From an uncultured Francisella sp. (lineage in GTDB: Bacteria; Pseudomonadota; Gammaproteobacteria; Burkholderiales; Neisseriaceae), in NCBI GenBank assembly GCA_943913135.1, contig CALTVE010000001.1, positions 186,001 to 250,000 of the forward strand: a stretch of DNA of 64,000 bases, given 5' to 3'. The notes below the pieces were generated by a model. It saw only the letters and a program-made list of their open reading frames with translations, had not been told where the DNA came from and ran no database searches. Shown here piece by piece: positions 8,211 through 17,163 of this stretch (positions are counted from its first letter, which is position 1; each line of letters opens with the position of its first letter). A program made the position numbers and the translations under genes.

Positions 8211-10658
8211 ATGAATCAAAACAATAATCATCACTCTCAATCTTATAGTGCAGCCTCTATTCGCTCTTTGAAAGGCTTAGAGGGGGTCAAACAAAACCCG
8301 CAGATGTATGTAGGGAATGTAGAAAGCGGCGATGGTTTACATCATCTTTTTTATGAAGTCATAGATAACGCTATAGATGAAGCCATTAGTGGGTACTGCA
8401 CTAAAATTTGGGTGGACATTAACGCTGATAATTCAGTGAGTGTAGAAGACAATGGGCGGGGTATTCCAACAGATATTCATGCAGAGGAGGGGCGGAGTGC
8501 TGCCGAGGTTGTTTTAACCAATCTGCATGCTGGTGGTAAATTTGATAATGATTCTTATACCGTTTCTGGTGGTATGCATGGAGTAGGCTTATCCGTTGTC
8601 AATGCTTTATCTGATTGGCTAGAGCTTAACATTTATCGTGAGGGTAAAGAATATTTTGTTCGCGCGGTAGAAGGCGAGCCAGTCGCACCTTTAGAAGTGA
8701 TGGGCCAATCGGATAAACGAGGGACTAAAGTAACTTTTAAAGCAGGGGCGAAATATTTTAGCGATACCGATTACGATTATGAGCGAATTGAAAAACGTTT
8801 ACGCACTTTAGCTTATTTGAATGCGGGTCTACGATTAGAACTAAGAGATAAACGTACTAATAAACATGAAGTATTCCTATTTACTAATGGCTTAGAGGGC
8901 TTTTTACAAGACTTAAACCGAGGAAAATCGGTGGTAGGGGAGAAGATTTTTAATGTCTCTGGAGAAAGCTATACTACCAGCAAACAAGGGGATAGAGGCC
9001 CAAAAATCAAGATAGAAGCAGCTTTACAGTGGACACATGGCAATCAGGATGCAGATATTAAGTGTTTTACCAATAATATTGAACAATTTGAAGGGGGTAC
9101 TCATTTAGAGGCTTTGCGCACGGCAGTAAGTACTGTGGTTAAACGTCAGGTGGAAGAAATCAAAAAAAACAATGAAACGAAAAAAAATATCAAAAAGGAT
9201 AAACTGGACATCACCGCTCCTGATACCCGTGAGGGGTTGACTGGTGTTGTATCGATTAAATATTCCGGGGCTCGCTATGATTCTCAAACCAAGGAAAAAT
9301 TGATTTCTCAAGATGTGAAGCGTCCGATTATCGATATTATTGGTCAGGATTTAAATATTTTCCTGGAAGATCACCCGCAGGAACTGGAAGCAATTAGCAA
9401 AAAAGTGTTAATGGCGGCGCGATCGCGCGAGGCAGCAGCACGAGCTACAATAGAATCACGGCGCAAGGGAGCCATGGAAGGTTTAGGCCTGCCGGGCAAG
9501 TTGGCCGATTGTCAGGAAAAAAATCCTGCTTTAGCTGAATTATATCTTGTAGAGGGAGATTCAGCAGGAGGCTCGGCTAAGACCGGGCGGGATCGCAAAT
9601 TTCAAGCTATTTTGCCTTTGAAAGGGAAAATCTTGAATACAGAAAAAAATGCACGTTCTACAGTACAAAATAACAAAGAAATACAAGCATTGTTTACGGC
9701 TTTAGGGGTGGCCCCTGGCGAAGAGGGTTATAACCCAGATAAATTGCGTTACCATCGGGTGATTATTATGACTGATGCCGATGTAGATGGCGCCCATATT
9801 CGCACCTTGTTGTTAACTTTCTTTTACCGGCAACGTCCAGAATTATTTGATGAAGGTTATATTTATATCGCTCAGCCCCCTCTCTATAAAATAACTTATA
9901 AAAAGAAAAGTTATTACCTTAAAGACGATGAAGAATTTAATAATTTCCGTCTTGATTTGGCGTTGCAAGGGGTGCATCTTAAGGTGGGAGAGGAACGTTT
10001 AAGCAGCGCTGAATTTGAAAGTCTGGCAAAAAAATATCTACGTGCACAAGCGGGAATAGAACAGGGCAGTAAGCGAGTAGATGTCAATGTATTAAATGCA
10101 CTTTTCCGCTTACCGGAAGTGGATTTATATAGTGAGACAGGCGCTGAGAGTGCAGTTCACGCGATTGCCGCTATGATTGATTCGTCTATTAAGTTACAGG
10201 TCATCCCTGATGGAACTTCTTATGCTATAGAGATTCGTCGCAAGCGTTTTGGTCATATAGAAAAAAGTTATTTAAATAGCAAGTTTTTAAACAGTGATGT
10301 TTATTATTACATTCAGCAAGCAGCCCAGGCTCTCGCTCACTATAAAGGTGAATTTAATTTCGTAGATGAAGGAGAAGGATTACTATTACGCACGCATTCT
10401 TTTGCTGAAGGCATGCGATGTCTTTTTCAAAGAGTCCAAAAAGGGCTGAGTATTCAGCGTTATAAAGGTCTGGGTGAAATGAATGCCAGTCAATTATGGG
10501 AAACAACTATGGATCCTGCTTCACGTCGTTTGTTGCAAGTACGGGTGGAGGATGCGCAGCAAGCAGACCAAGTGTTTTCTATGCTGATGGGGGAAGAAGT
10601 GGAAGGGCGACGTCAGTTTATTGAAGAAAATGCCCTATCAGCGAGCTTAGATGTTTAA
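8211..10658 (+). CDS. gyrB: DNA gyrase subunit B
   Basis: ATPase subunit of gyrase, which introduces negative supercoils. 815 residues against 804 in E. coli. It has an N-terminal GHKL ATPase (EVIDNAIDEA; GRGIP; GGMHGVGLSVVNAL), a transducer domain, a TOPRIM domain with EGDSAGG (about 446) and DADVDGAHIR (about 522), the gammaproteobacterial insert, and the C-terminal QRYKGLGEMN motif. The nearest GGAG lies about 15 nt before the ATG, a long spacing. Directly follows dnaN and converges on queH. Confidence 0.97.
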   Translation: MNQNNNHHSQSYSAASIRSLKGLEGVKQNPQMYVGNVESGDGLHHLFYEVIDNAIDEAISGYCTKIWVDINADNSVSVEDNGRGIPTDIHAEEGRSAAEVVLTNLHAGGKFDNDSYTVSGGMHGVGLSVVNALSDWLELNIYREGKEYFVRAVEGEPVAPLEVMGQSDKRGTKVTFKAGAKYFSDTDYDYERIEKRLRTLAYLNAGLRLELRDKRTNKHEVFLFTNGLEGFLQDLNRGKSVVGEKIFNVSGESYTTSKQGDRGPKIKIEAALQWTHGNQDADIKCFTNNIEQFEGGTHLEALRTAVSTVVKRQVEEIKKNNETKKNIKKDKLDITAPDTREGLTGVVSIKYSGARYDSQTKEKLISQDVKRPIIDIIGQDLNIFLEDHPQELEAISKKVLMAARSREAAARATIESRRKGAMEGLGLPGKLADCQEKNPALAELYLVEGDSAGGSAKTGRDRKFQAILPLKGKILNTEKNARSTVQNNKEIQALFTALGVAPGEEGYNPDKLRYHRVIIMTDADVDGAHIRTLLLTFFYRQRPELFDEGYIYIAQPPLYKITYKKKSYYLKDDEEFNNFRLDLALQGVHLKVGEERLSSAEFESLAKKYLRAQAGIEQGSKRVDVNVLNALFRLPEVDLYSETGAESAVHAIAAMIDSSIKLQVIPDGTSYAIEIRRKRFGHIEKSYLNSKFLNSDVYYYIQQAAQALAHYKGEFNFVDEGEGLLLRTHSFAEGMRCLFQRVQKGLSIQRYKGLGEMNASQLWETTMDPASRRLLQVRVEDAQQADQVFSMLMGEEVEGRRQFIEENALSASLDV

Positions 10659-10681
10659 GAGGAAATAAGGTTTGCTTTGGC

Positions 10682-11320
10682 CTAGTTGTGATAAAACTTG
10701 GTGCCGATGCGGATGACCTCTCGTTTTTGAGCGCGGCGGTGCGCATTGGCATCACGTAGAGAATAAACACAGCCACAATACTCTTGCTGGTAAAACTGCT
10801 CGCGTTTACTGATTTCTATCATGCGTTGACTGCCGCCTTTTTTGCGCCAATTGTAATCCCAGTAACTAATGTTGGGATAGGGCTCTACTGCTTTTTGTCC
10901 ACGGGCGTTGATTTGTTTTAAGTCTTTCCAGCGCGAAATTCCCAAAGAGGTCGCGATCACAGAAAAACCGCGTTCATGGGCGTAAAGCGCCGTGCGAGCA
11001 AGGCGCATGTCAAAGCACATGGTGCAACGAATACCACGTTCTGGTTCAAACTCCATCCCTTTAGCACGCCTAAACCACTCTTCTCTATCATAATCCGCAT
11101 CAATAAAAGGGATATGATTTTTTTGAGCAAAACGTTTATTTTCTTCTTTGCGTAGCTCATATTCTTTTACAGGGTGGATATTGGGGTTATAGAAAAAAAC
11201 GGTGTATTCAATCTCGGAGGCGAACAGTGCTTCCATAATTTCCCCAGAACAAGGGGCACAACAAGAGTGCAGTAAAATCTTTTTAGCCCCTTGCGGTGCG
11301 GTTAACTTTTCTCTAATCAT
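10682..11320 (-). CDS. queH: Epoxyqueuosine reductase QueH
   Basis: Final step of queuosine tRNA modification: reduces epoxyqueuosine to queuosine in the tRNA anticodon. This is the QueH (former DUF208) family, non-homologous to the cobalamin-dependent QueG. 212 residues with the family cysteines: HSCCAPC (C20, C21, C24), CTMC (C99, C102) and CGC (C182, C184). These ligand a 4Fe-4S cluster and an adjacent metal in characterised members. The start overlaps the aminotransferase stop by ATGA, so the two are probably co-translated, although no functional link is apparent. Confidence 0.92.
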   Translation of the reverse strand: MIREKLTAPQGAKKILLHSCCAPCSGEIMEALFASEIEYTVFFYNPNIHPVKEYELRKEENKRFAQKNHIPFIDADYDREEWFRRAKGMEFEPERGIRCTMCFDMRLARTALYAHERGFSVIATSLGISRWKDLKQINARGQKAVEPYPNISYWDYNWRKKGGSQRMIEISKREQFYQQEYCGCVYSLRDANAHRRAQKREVIRIGTKFYHN

Positions 11321-12450
11321 AGTTTTATTACTTTATTTAAAACTTCAGCCAATAGGCGCGTTGTCCGTTCTATATCCAAAAGTTTATCTATACCAATTAA
11401 GCCCAAGCGAAAAGTACTAAAATCAGCAGGTTCATTGCATTTTAAAGGCACCCCCGCAGCGACCTGCACCCCATTTTTGCTAAAGGCTTGACCATTGTGG
11501 ATATCTAGCCGATCGGCATAAGCGACCACGATAGTGTTAGAAGCCCATTTTCTATCGGCCACCAGATAAAATCCCTTCTCTTGTAAAAGATGTCTGATTT
11601 TCCGCCCCAGAGCCTGCTGCTGTTCTTTTAAATATGTGAATCTTAATTTTTTCGCTTCCCAAATTGCGTCACGCAAGCGAATTAAAATATCGGTAGGTAA
11701 GGTTGCGTAATAAGCATGACCACCCTCTCGATAAGCCTCCATCACGGTACGCCAGGAATTAAGGTCTAAAGCAAAGCTATCACTTTGAGTTTTTTTAACC
11801 TGATCTAAGGCTTTATTATTCAGTAAAATCAAGGCGCAACCAGGGCTTGCACTCCAGTTTTTTTGCGGTGCTGAGGTGATAATATCCACCCCTAATTTTT
11901 CCATATTAATTAAAGTCGCCCCTGAAGCAATACAATCGAGGACCAATAGACCGCCTATTTTATGGATACTTTCGCCAACTTGGCGAATATATTCTTCGCT
12001 AAGCTCTATACCAGAAGAAGTTTCCACATGAGTTGCAAATACTAAGTCAGGTTCTTCTTTTTCTATAGTGGCACGGACTTCCTCTAAGCTTGCAGGTGAA
12101 TAGGTTGGATATTTTTCTTGGTGATCAGCACTTGCCAGTAAAACCTTTTCTTCTTTGGCAATTTTACCAGCAGAAAAAATTTGTGACCAACGATAATTAA
12201 AGAAACCATTGCGCAAACAGAGAATTTTTTTATTATGTCCTAGTTGTCGGGCCACAGCTTCCATACCGCTTGTACCACTGCCAGGTAAAATGAGTAAATG
12301 ATGCGCACCATAGGCTTCAGTCAAAAAGTCAACCAAATCGCCCACTATACTTTTGAATTTATCGGACATATGGTTTAAAGCGCGATCGGTATAAACGACA
12401 GAATATTCAAGTAAGCCTTCAGGGTCTAAAGGGGTCATTAAAGAGGGCAT
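11317..12450 (-). CDS. Class V PLP aminotransferase (alanine-glyoxylate/serine-pyruvate type)
   Basis: Fold-type I pyridoxal-phosphate enzyme of 377 residues. GSGTSGMEA (about 58-66) binds the cofactor phosphate, D172 in LVLDCIAS pairs with the pyridine nitrogen, and K197 in SAPQKNW is the Schiff-base lysine. The family interconverts alanine/glyoxylate, serine/pyruvate or related pairs; the sequence alone does not settle the substrate. An aminoethylphosphonate or phosphoserine transaminase seems less likely from overall motif order. Upstream of queH with an ATGA overlap and 52 bp from the kinase gene. Confidence 0.85.
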   Translation of the reverse strand: MPSLMTPLDPEGLLEYSVVYTDRALNHMSDKFKSIVGDLVDFLTEAYGAHHLLILPGSGTSGMEAVARQLGHNKKILCLRNGFFNYRWSQIFSAGKIAKEEKVLLASADHQEKYPTYSPASLEEVRATIEKEEPDLVFATHVETSSGIELSEEYIRQVGESIHKIGGLLVLDCIASGATLINMEKLGVDIITSAPQKNWSASPGCALILLNNKALDQVKKTQSDSFALDLNSWRTVMEAYREGGHAYYATLPTDILIRLRDAIWEAKKLRFTYLKEQQQALGRKIRHLLQEKGFYLVADRKWASNTIVVAYADRLDIHNGQAFSKNGVQVAAGVPLKCNEPADFSTFRLGLIGIDKLLDIERTTRLLAEVLNKVIKL

Positions 12451-12502
12451 GAATTATCCTTTATTTAGCTTTGTTTATTGTACTCTTTTCGCCTGGGATT
12501 CC

Positions 12503-13516
12503 CTAATGGTCTCCTGCAATATGCAGGTGAGTATAGTAGGGAATACGAATATCGACTAAGTATTGATCACCTTTAGCACGATGGGTTAAATAGGCATCTT
12601 GGCCAAAAAGTAGGTTTAAGCGCTCGGACAAATTCTCTAAAGCCATTCGGTGGCCGGTTTTCTTTTTTTCCTTTTTTTGTCCTACTTTAAAGGTGTTGGC
12701 AATATGGAAGAATATCCAAGCACCTTTTCTAATAATATTTACCATCACTGGCTGCGGTTCAATCAGGGTTTCTACGCCGTGGTAAATAGCGTTTTCCAAA
12801 AGTGGCTGTAAAAATAGATAGGGGGTAACCGTTTCCCCAGGTGCATCGATATTCCAGATAATTTGCAGGCGTTCACTGCCCAAGCGAATTTGTTCAATAC
12901 TCAAGTAAGATCGTGCTACCACGATTTCTTCTTCTAAGGTGCTATGATTGCGACTTTTTAAAATAGCACGAAAGAGATCAGCAAGGTTTTGCAAAACTTC
13001 TTCAGCATCTTCTGGGCGCAGACGGATTAGGCTAATCGCTGTATTTACACTGTTAAATAGAAAATGAGGGCGAATGGTGGCGCTTAAAGCAATCAGACGT
13101 GATTCGGCTAAGACAGGCATTAAGTGTAGTTTTTGTAAAGTGTAGTAACGCATGCCTAAAAGAGATACTACATTCGCGAGTAAAAGCTGTAGTGAAAACA
13201 AGGAATCAGGAGAGGCAAGGGTTTTATAAAAAAAAATTGCCGATAAATTTAATAAAAAAAAGGTTAATAAAATTTGTAGTCGATGGGGCAGATAATGTAG
13301 GGGGTTATTAAGAAGCATCAAAAGCACTAGAGCGCCTAAGGTAGCCGGTGCCCACCAGATATAAATCCTTAACATGCTGCTGGTCAAGGGTATAGAAAAT
13401 TTAAACCACTCGATGTATGCAAAAGCGATTAACAAAAGCATTGAAAGTTCTAACCATTGCAAAGCAATGCTTAGGTTGCGGAAGTCAGGTAAAATTAAAA
13501 AAGGGCGACCAGACAT
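12503..13516 (-). CDS. LytS/AlgZ-type sensor histidine kinase
   Basis: A 337-aa membrane sensor kinase. The N-terminal 130 residues hold about four hydrophobic segments (around 18-36, 50-69, 80-97, 107-125). The kinase part has the short His_kinase motif IRPHFLFNSVN with H151 as the likely phosphoacceptor, the N-box LLENAIYHG (N242), and a G-box-like GHRMALENL (289-297). This is the AlgZ/FimS-like class, which phosphorylates LytTR regulators such as AlgR. The position beside argH matches argH-algZ-algR in Pseudomonas, but no algR follows here: the next gene is an aminotransferase. The start lies only 38 bp from the divergent argH. Confidence 0.85.
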   Translation of the reverse strand: MSGRPFLILPDFRNLSIALQWLELSMLLLIAFAYIEWFKFSIPLTSSMLRIYIWWAPATLGALVLLMLLNNPLHYLPHRLQILLTFFLLNLSAIFFYKTLASPDSLFSLQLLLANVVSLLGMRYYTLQKLHLMPVLAESRLIALSATIRPHFLFNSVNTAISLIRLRPEDAEEVLQNLADLFRAILKSRNHSTLEEEIVVARSYLSIEQIRLGSERLQIIWNIDAPGETVTPYLFLQPLLENAIYHGVETLIEPQPVMVNIIRKGAWIFFHIANTFKVGQKKEKKKTGHRMALENLSERLNLLFGQDAYLTHRAKGDQYLVDIRIPYYTHLHIAGDH

Positions 13517-13554
13517 GGTAGGCTTTTGTACGTTAGAAAATAAGGAATGTATTT

Positions 13555-14937
13555 ATGTATGATAACAAAAAATGGTCCGGACGTTTTAGCGAACCCGTAG
13601 CCGAAAGTACTCAAGTCTATACTCAGTCTATTGGTTACGATAAGCGTTTAGCGGAAGTAGATATACGAGCCTCTTTAGCACATGCCCGTATGCTTTCTGA
13701 AAACGGGATTATATCGCAAAAAAGCTATCAAGCGATTAAGCAGGGTATGGACGACATTCAGTCTTTGATCGAACAAGGGGCGATGCCCTGGTCTGAGGAA
13801 TTAGAAGATGTGCACATGAATATTGAGCGGAAGCTTATTAAATTAATCGGAGCGCCAGGAAAAGAACTACACACTGGCAGAAGCCGGAACGATCAGGTGG
13901 CGACCGATTTACGCCTGTGGTTGCGTGAGGCCATTGATACGATTATACAAGCCTTAGAAAACTTACAAAGAGCCCTTGTTAAAGTAGCGGATAAAAATGT
14001 GTATACAGCTATGCCAGGTTATACGCATTTACAAGTGGCGCAGCCAGTAAGCTTTGCCCATTATTTATTGGCTTATGTGGAGATGTTCGGCCGCGATAAG
14101 GAGCGGCTGCAAGACGCGCGTAAGCGGGTGAATCGATCTCCTTTAGGAGCAGCAGCCTTGGCAGGAACAAGTTTTGCTATTAATCCTGAGCGTACTGCGG
14201 ATCTCCTGGGTTTTGAGGCGGTATGTCAAAATTCGTTAGATGCGGTGTCTGATCGTGATTTTGCTATCGAATTTATCTCCGCATCCAGCATCCTCATCAT
14301 CCATATTTCGCGCTTGGCCGAAGAAATTGCATGGTGGATGAATCCGCAATTTGCTTTTATCAGCGTACCTGATCGCTTTTGTACAGGTTCATCCATTATG
14401 CCACAGAAAAGAAATCCCGATGTGGTAGAGCTATCGCGAGGAAAAAGCGCTCGGGTAATAGGGCATTTAATGACCTTAGCGGTATTGATGAAGGCGCAGC
14501 CTCTGGCTTATAACCGTGATAATCAAGAAGATAAAGAGCCGGTGTTTGATACTGCCGATCAAGTGCTGGCCACTTTAAACTTATACAGCGAATTAGTTTT
14601 AGGATTAACCGTTCATAAACAAGTGATGAAAAAAGCAGTCGAACAAGGTTATGCCACTGCAACCGATTTGGCCGATTATCTAGTGAAAAAGGGTGTACCT
14701 TTTCGAGACAGTCATGAAATTGTTGCCCAAGTGGTCAAAAAAGCAGAGGAAGAAGGAAAAACTTTGCAGGATATGCCCTTAATGACCTTGCAGCATTTTA
14801 GTCCGGTCATTGAAAAGGATGTATATGCAGTTTTAAGCCTGGAAGGAAGTATGGAAAGTCGCAGAGTAACGGGGGGCACGTCGCCTTTACAAATCAAAAA
14901 ACAGCTAAAAAGGTGGAAAAAGATTCTTGGTTTATAA
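13555..14937 (+). CDS. argH: Argininosuccinate lyase
   Basis: Splits argininosuccinate into arginine and fumarate, the last step of arginine synthesis. 460 residues of the fumarase/aspartase superfamily, with LHTGRSRNDQV (about 103-113) and the signature GSSIMPQKRNPD (about 280-291) carrying the catalytic serine loop. The start ATG follows AGGA at 8-nt spacing. Other arginine genes in the window (argC, argF) are not adjacent, so the pathway is dispersed. Divergent from the histidine kinase gene with only 38 bp between them. Confidence 0.97.
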   Translation: MYDNKKWSGRFSEPVAESTQVYTQSIGYDKRLAEVDIRASLAHARMLSENGIISQKSYQAIKQGMDDIQSLIEQGAMPWSEELEDVHMNIERKLIKLIGAPGKELHTGRSRNDQVATDLRLWLREAIDTIIQALENLQRALVKVADKNVYTAMPGYTHLQVAQPVSFAHYLLAYVEMFGRDKERLQDARKRVNRSPLGAAALAGTSFAINPERTADLLGFEAVCQNSLDAVSDRDFAIEFISASSILIIHISRLAEEIAWWMNPQFAFISVPDRFCTGSSIMPQKRNPDVVELSRGKSARVIGHLMTLAVLMKAQPLAYNRDNQEDKEPVFDTADQVLATLNLYSELVLGLTVHKQVMKKAVEQGYATATDLADYLVKKGVPFRDSHEIVAQVVKKAEEEGKTLQDMPLMTLQHFSPVIEKDVYAVLSLEGSMESRRVTGGTSPLQIKKQLKRWKKILGL

Positions 14938-14955
14938 GAACTTTTGCACTATGAT
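14927..14955 (+). promoter_or_regulatory. Candidate sigma-70 promoter of small secreted protein gene
   Basis: TTGGTT (14927-14932) and TATGAT (14950-14955) are separated by 17 bp. The -35 element overlaps the argH stop codon. This would drive the 83-aa secreted protein gene independently of argH and leave an untranslated leader of roughly 70 bases. Confidence 0.5.
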
Positions 14956-15033
14956 AGGTCCTGAGCAAGAGATGCTACGCTTATTAAGCGAGGTGTGTGC
15001 TTGCTTTCCTTGAGTTTTAAATGAGGTAAATAT

Positions 15034-15285
15034 ATGAAAACTTGGTTAAAACTAGCAGTTGTTTCTAGTGCATTATTTTTAGGTGCAATGGCGCAAGCAG
15101 AAAACGTTGCTCCTCCAGGACCAGCGCCTGTTGATGATGGTGGTAATTTTTTAGAGAAACTACAACAGGAACTTCAAAAACTTTCTGGCGGTCCGCAACA
15201 AGCGCAATCTGCAGATGCCAGCAATTTATTAGATAACATGCACCAACAATTACAGGGTGGATCGCAGCAAGTGCAGTCTGCTTAA
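15034..15285 (+). CDS. Small secreted Gln-rich protein with an internal duplication
   Basis: Unrecognised protein of 83 residues. Residues 1-22 form a clear Sec signal peptide (MKTWLK, a hydrophobic core, then AQA before ENV), so the mature product would be about 61 residues in the periplasm or outside the cell. After a Pro-rich spacer (PPGPAPVDDGG) it contains two copies of one unit: residues 38-60 (NFLEKLQQELQ, then GGPQQAQSA) and 64-83 (NLLDNMHQQLQ, then GGSQQVQSA). AGGT lies before the ATG. The gene sits between a candidate promoter and a strong terminator, so it is a stand-alone unit. Function unknown; no cysteines and no catalytic motif. Confidence 0.75.
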   Translation: MKTWLKLAVVSSALFLGAMAQAENVAPPGPAPVDDGGNFLEKLQQELQKLSGGPQQAQSADASNLLDNMHQQLQGGSQQVQSA

Positions 15286-15324
15286 ATTAAGTGTTAAGCG
15301 GTTACTCTCCAAGTACTGCCTCTC

Positions 15325-15357
15325 AGGCACATCTAAAAAGATGTGCCTATTTTTTTG
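15325..15357 (+). terminator. Intrinsic terminator after small secreted protein gene
   Basis: A perfect 10-bp stem AGGCACATCT / AGATGTGCCT with an AAAA loop (15325-15348) is followed by A and a run of seven T. Classical rho-independent terminator, 40 bp after the stop codon. Confidence 0.9.
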
Positions 15358-15384
15358 TCATTTTGCTTTGGTTAAGGAATGGCT

Positions 15385-16563
15385 GTGCTGATCGATTTCT
15401 TTTTTACTTTAAAAAAGTATGAAGTTCCCGTTAGCATACGAGAACTTTTAGATTTACTGGGTGCTTTAGAAAAGCACTTGGTATTTGCATCTATGGAGGA
15501 TTTTTACTTTCTAGCGCGTTTGATATTGGTGAAAGATGAAAAGTATTATGATCGCTTTGATCAAGTATTTTCCTACTATTTTCGCAACATAGAAACGGCA
15601 GATTTAAAACTAGATAACTTTATCATCCCTAAAAAATGGCTTATGAAAAAGTTAGAACGCTTTTTTACCCCGGAACAGCTAGCTGCCATCAAACGCCAAG
15701 GGGACTTAAAAACATTAATTGATTTATTCAATCAGCGTTTAAAAGAACAAAAAGAACGACATCAGGGCGGTAATCGATGGATAGGTACAGGCGGTACTTC
15801 CCCTTTTGGGGCATATGGCTATAATCCTGCTGGTTTTCGTATGGGACAGGATAAATCGGTTCATCGGCGCGCTTTAAAAGTATGGGATAAACGCCAATTT
15901 CGTGATCTTGATGAAAGTAATCAACTCAGCAGCCGATCGATGCAGGTTGCTTTAAAGCGTTTGCGCTTATTGGCTAAAAATCAAAGTAATGAAGTTTTAG
16001 ACCTGGAAGCAACTATACGCGCCACTGCAAAAAATGCCGGTTTTCTTTCTTTACAGAACACTTATGAACGGCGCAATGCCGTGAAAGTATTACTTCTTTT
16101 TGATATTGGTGGCTCTATGGATGACTTCATTTCATTAAGTCGAAATCTTTTTCAAGCTGCACGTAATTCTTTTAAGGATATGGAATTATTTTATTTTCAC
16201 AATTTTCCTTATGAATATCTTTGGCGAAATAACCAACGTCGTGCTCAAGAAGGCCTAGCCCTTTTTTCGCTATTGAATAAATATAATGAAGAGTATAAAT
16301 TGATTTTAGTAGGCGATGCGACGATGGCGCCAGAAGAGATTACCGTGCCTGGAGGAAGTGTAGAACATTTTAATAGTGAGCCCGGATCTTTCTGGTTGCA
16401 AAAGCTGAGAAATCACTTTAAAAAAAGCGTTTGGCTTAATCCAGTGGAAGAAGCTCATTGGCGCTATACACCTTCCATTTTAATAACCCAACAGCTGATG
16501 GAAGGTCAGATGTATCCCATGAGTACTGAGGGAATTGTTAAGGCTATGAAAGCATTGCTGTGA
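15385..16563 (+). CDS. CoxE-like von Willebrand factor A domain protein
   Basis: About 392 residues; a VWA protein of the CoxE-like family. The N-terminal half begins MLIDFFFTLKKYEVPVS, and the VWA domain has a metal-binding MIDAS core LLFDIGGSMDD (D240 region). I chose the GTG at 15385 over the ATG at 15379: AAGGA lies 6 nt before the GTG but abuts the ATG, and as I recall family members start MLIDFFFTL. Relatives usually work with a MoxR-type AAA+ ATPase in the assembly or activation of metal-enzyme or envelope complexes. No such ATPase gene is adjacent here. Converges on the NadR-like kinase gene. Confidence 0.85.
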   Translation: MLIDFFFTLKKYEVPVSIRELLDLLGALEKHLVFASMEDFYFLARLILVKDEKYYDRFDQVFSYYFRNIETADLKLDNFIIPKKWLMKKLERFFTPEQLAAIKRQGDLKTLIDLFNQRLKEQKERHQGGNRWIGTGGTSPFGAYGYNPAGFRMGQDKSVHRRALKVWDKRQFRDLDESNQLSSRSMQVALKRLRLLAKNQSNEVLDLEATIRATAKNAGFLSLQNTYERRNAVKVLLLFDIGGSMDDFISLSRNLFQAARNSFKDMELFYFHNFPYEYLWRNNQRRAQEGLALFSLLNKYNEEYKLILVGDATMAPEEITVPGGSVEHFNSEPGSFWLQKLRNHFKKSVWLNPVEEAHWRYTPSILITQQLMEGQMYPMSTEGIVKAMKALL

Positions 16564-16577
16564 ATAGGAAGTTAAGT

Positions 16578-17132
16578 CTAGGGAACAGAGGCATGGATTG
16601 AAAGTTGAGATTTTAGCCAGCGGTTAATTTGTTTAAGACGTTCTTCCACCGGCCCGGATACTAACAGATAAGGTAATTTGCGTTGTATCAATTCTGATTT
16701 CATCAGATCGAGAATATAGTCTCTTTCATTTTCTCGGTCGCGTAAAACATCAAATTCCCATGGTACATCCGTGTTGGTGAGGATATAAAATTCATTTTCT
16801 GGGCGTTTTGCTGATGCTTTTTTTATAGCGGCTGGTACTTTACGGTAATAAAGTTTGGAATAAATCTCTAAGGTTATAGGGTTGGTATCTAAGATGACTA
16901 AACCGCGTGCCCGAATAGCTGCTTCTTGTTCATTGTGGAGCGAACCCTGTAAAATTGGGATCAGATCGTCCCATTCGCAAACAATACCGGTTTTTTCCCA
17001 CTTTCGTTGACAAAATTCGCGCAAGTATTCAGGGGCCCAGCTGGTGTGGTAATGTTCAGCCAAGGCTATAGCTAAGGTGGTTTTCCCAGTAGATTCCGGA
17101 CCAATAAGCGTAAGCCGGGGCAAAGAAATCAT
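16578..17132 (-). CDS. NadR-type nicotinamide ribonucleoside kinase-like ATPase
   Basis: A 184-aa P-loop protein with LIGPESTGKTTLA (about 9-21), matching the C-terminal ribosylnicotinamide kinase domain of NadR; WAPEYLREF and LVILDTNPIT follow the family pattern. The predicted reaction is nicotinamide riboside + ATP to NMN + ADP. It lacks the NMN adenylyltransferase and the helix-turn-helix repressor domains of E. coli NadR, so it is a kinase-only version. The location 31 bp after pnuC, the riboside transporter, strongly supports the assignment. Start MISLPRLTLIG; last gene of the lipoprotein-pnuC-kinase unit. Confidence 0.85.
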   Translation of the reverse strand: MISLPRLTLIGPESTGKTTLAIALAEHYHTSWAPEYLREFCQRKWEKTGIVCEWDDLIPILQGSLHNEQEAAIRARGLVILDTNPITLEIYSKLYYRKVPAAIKKASAKRPENEFYILTNTDVPWEFDVLRDRENERDYILDLMKSELIQRKLPYLLVSGPVEERLKQINRWLKSQLSIHASVP

Positions 17133-17163
17133 AATGATATCCTGATGATTTGGAGCAGCAAGA

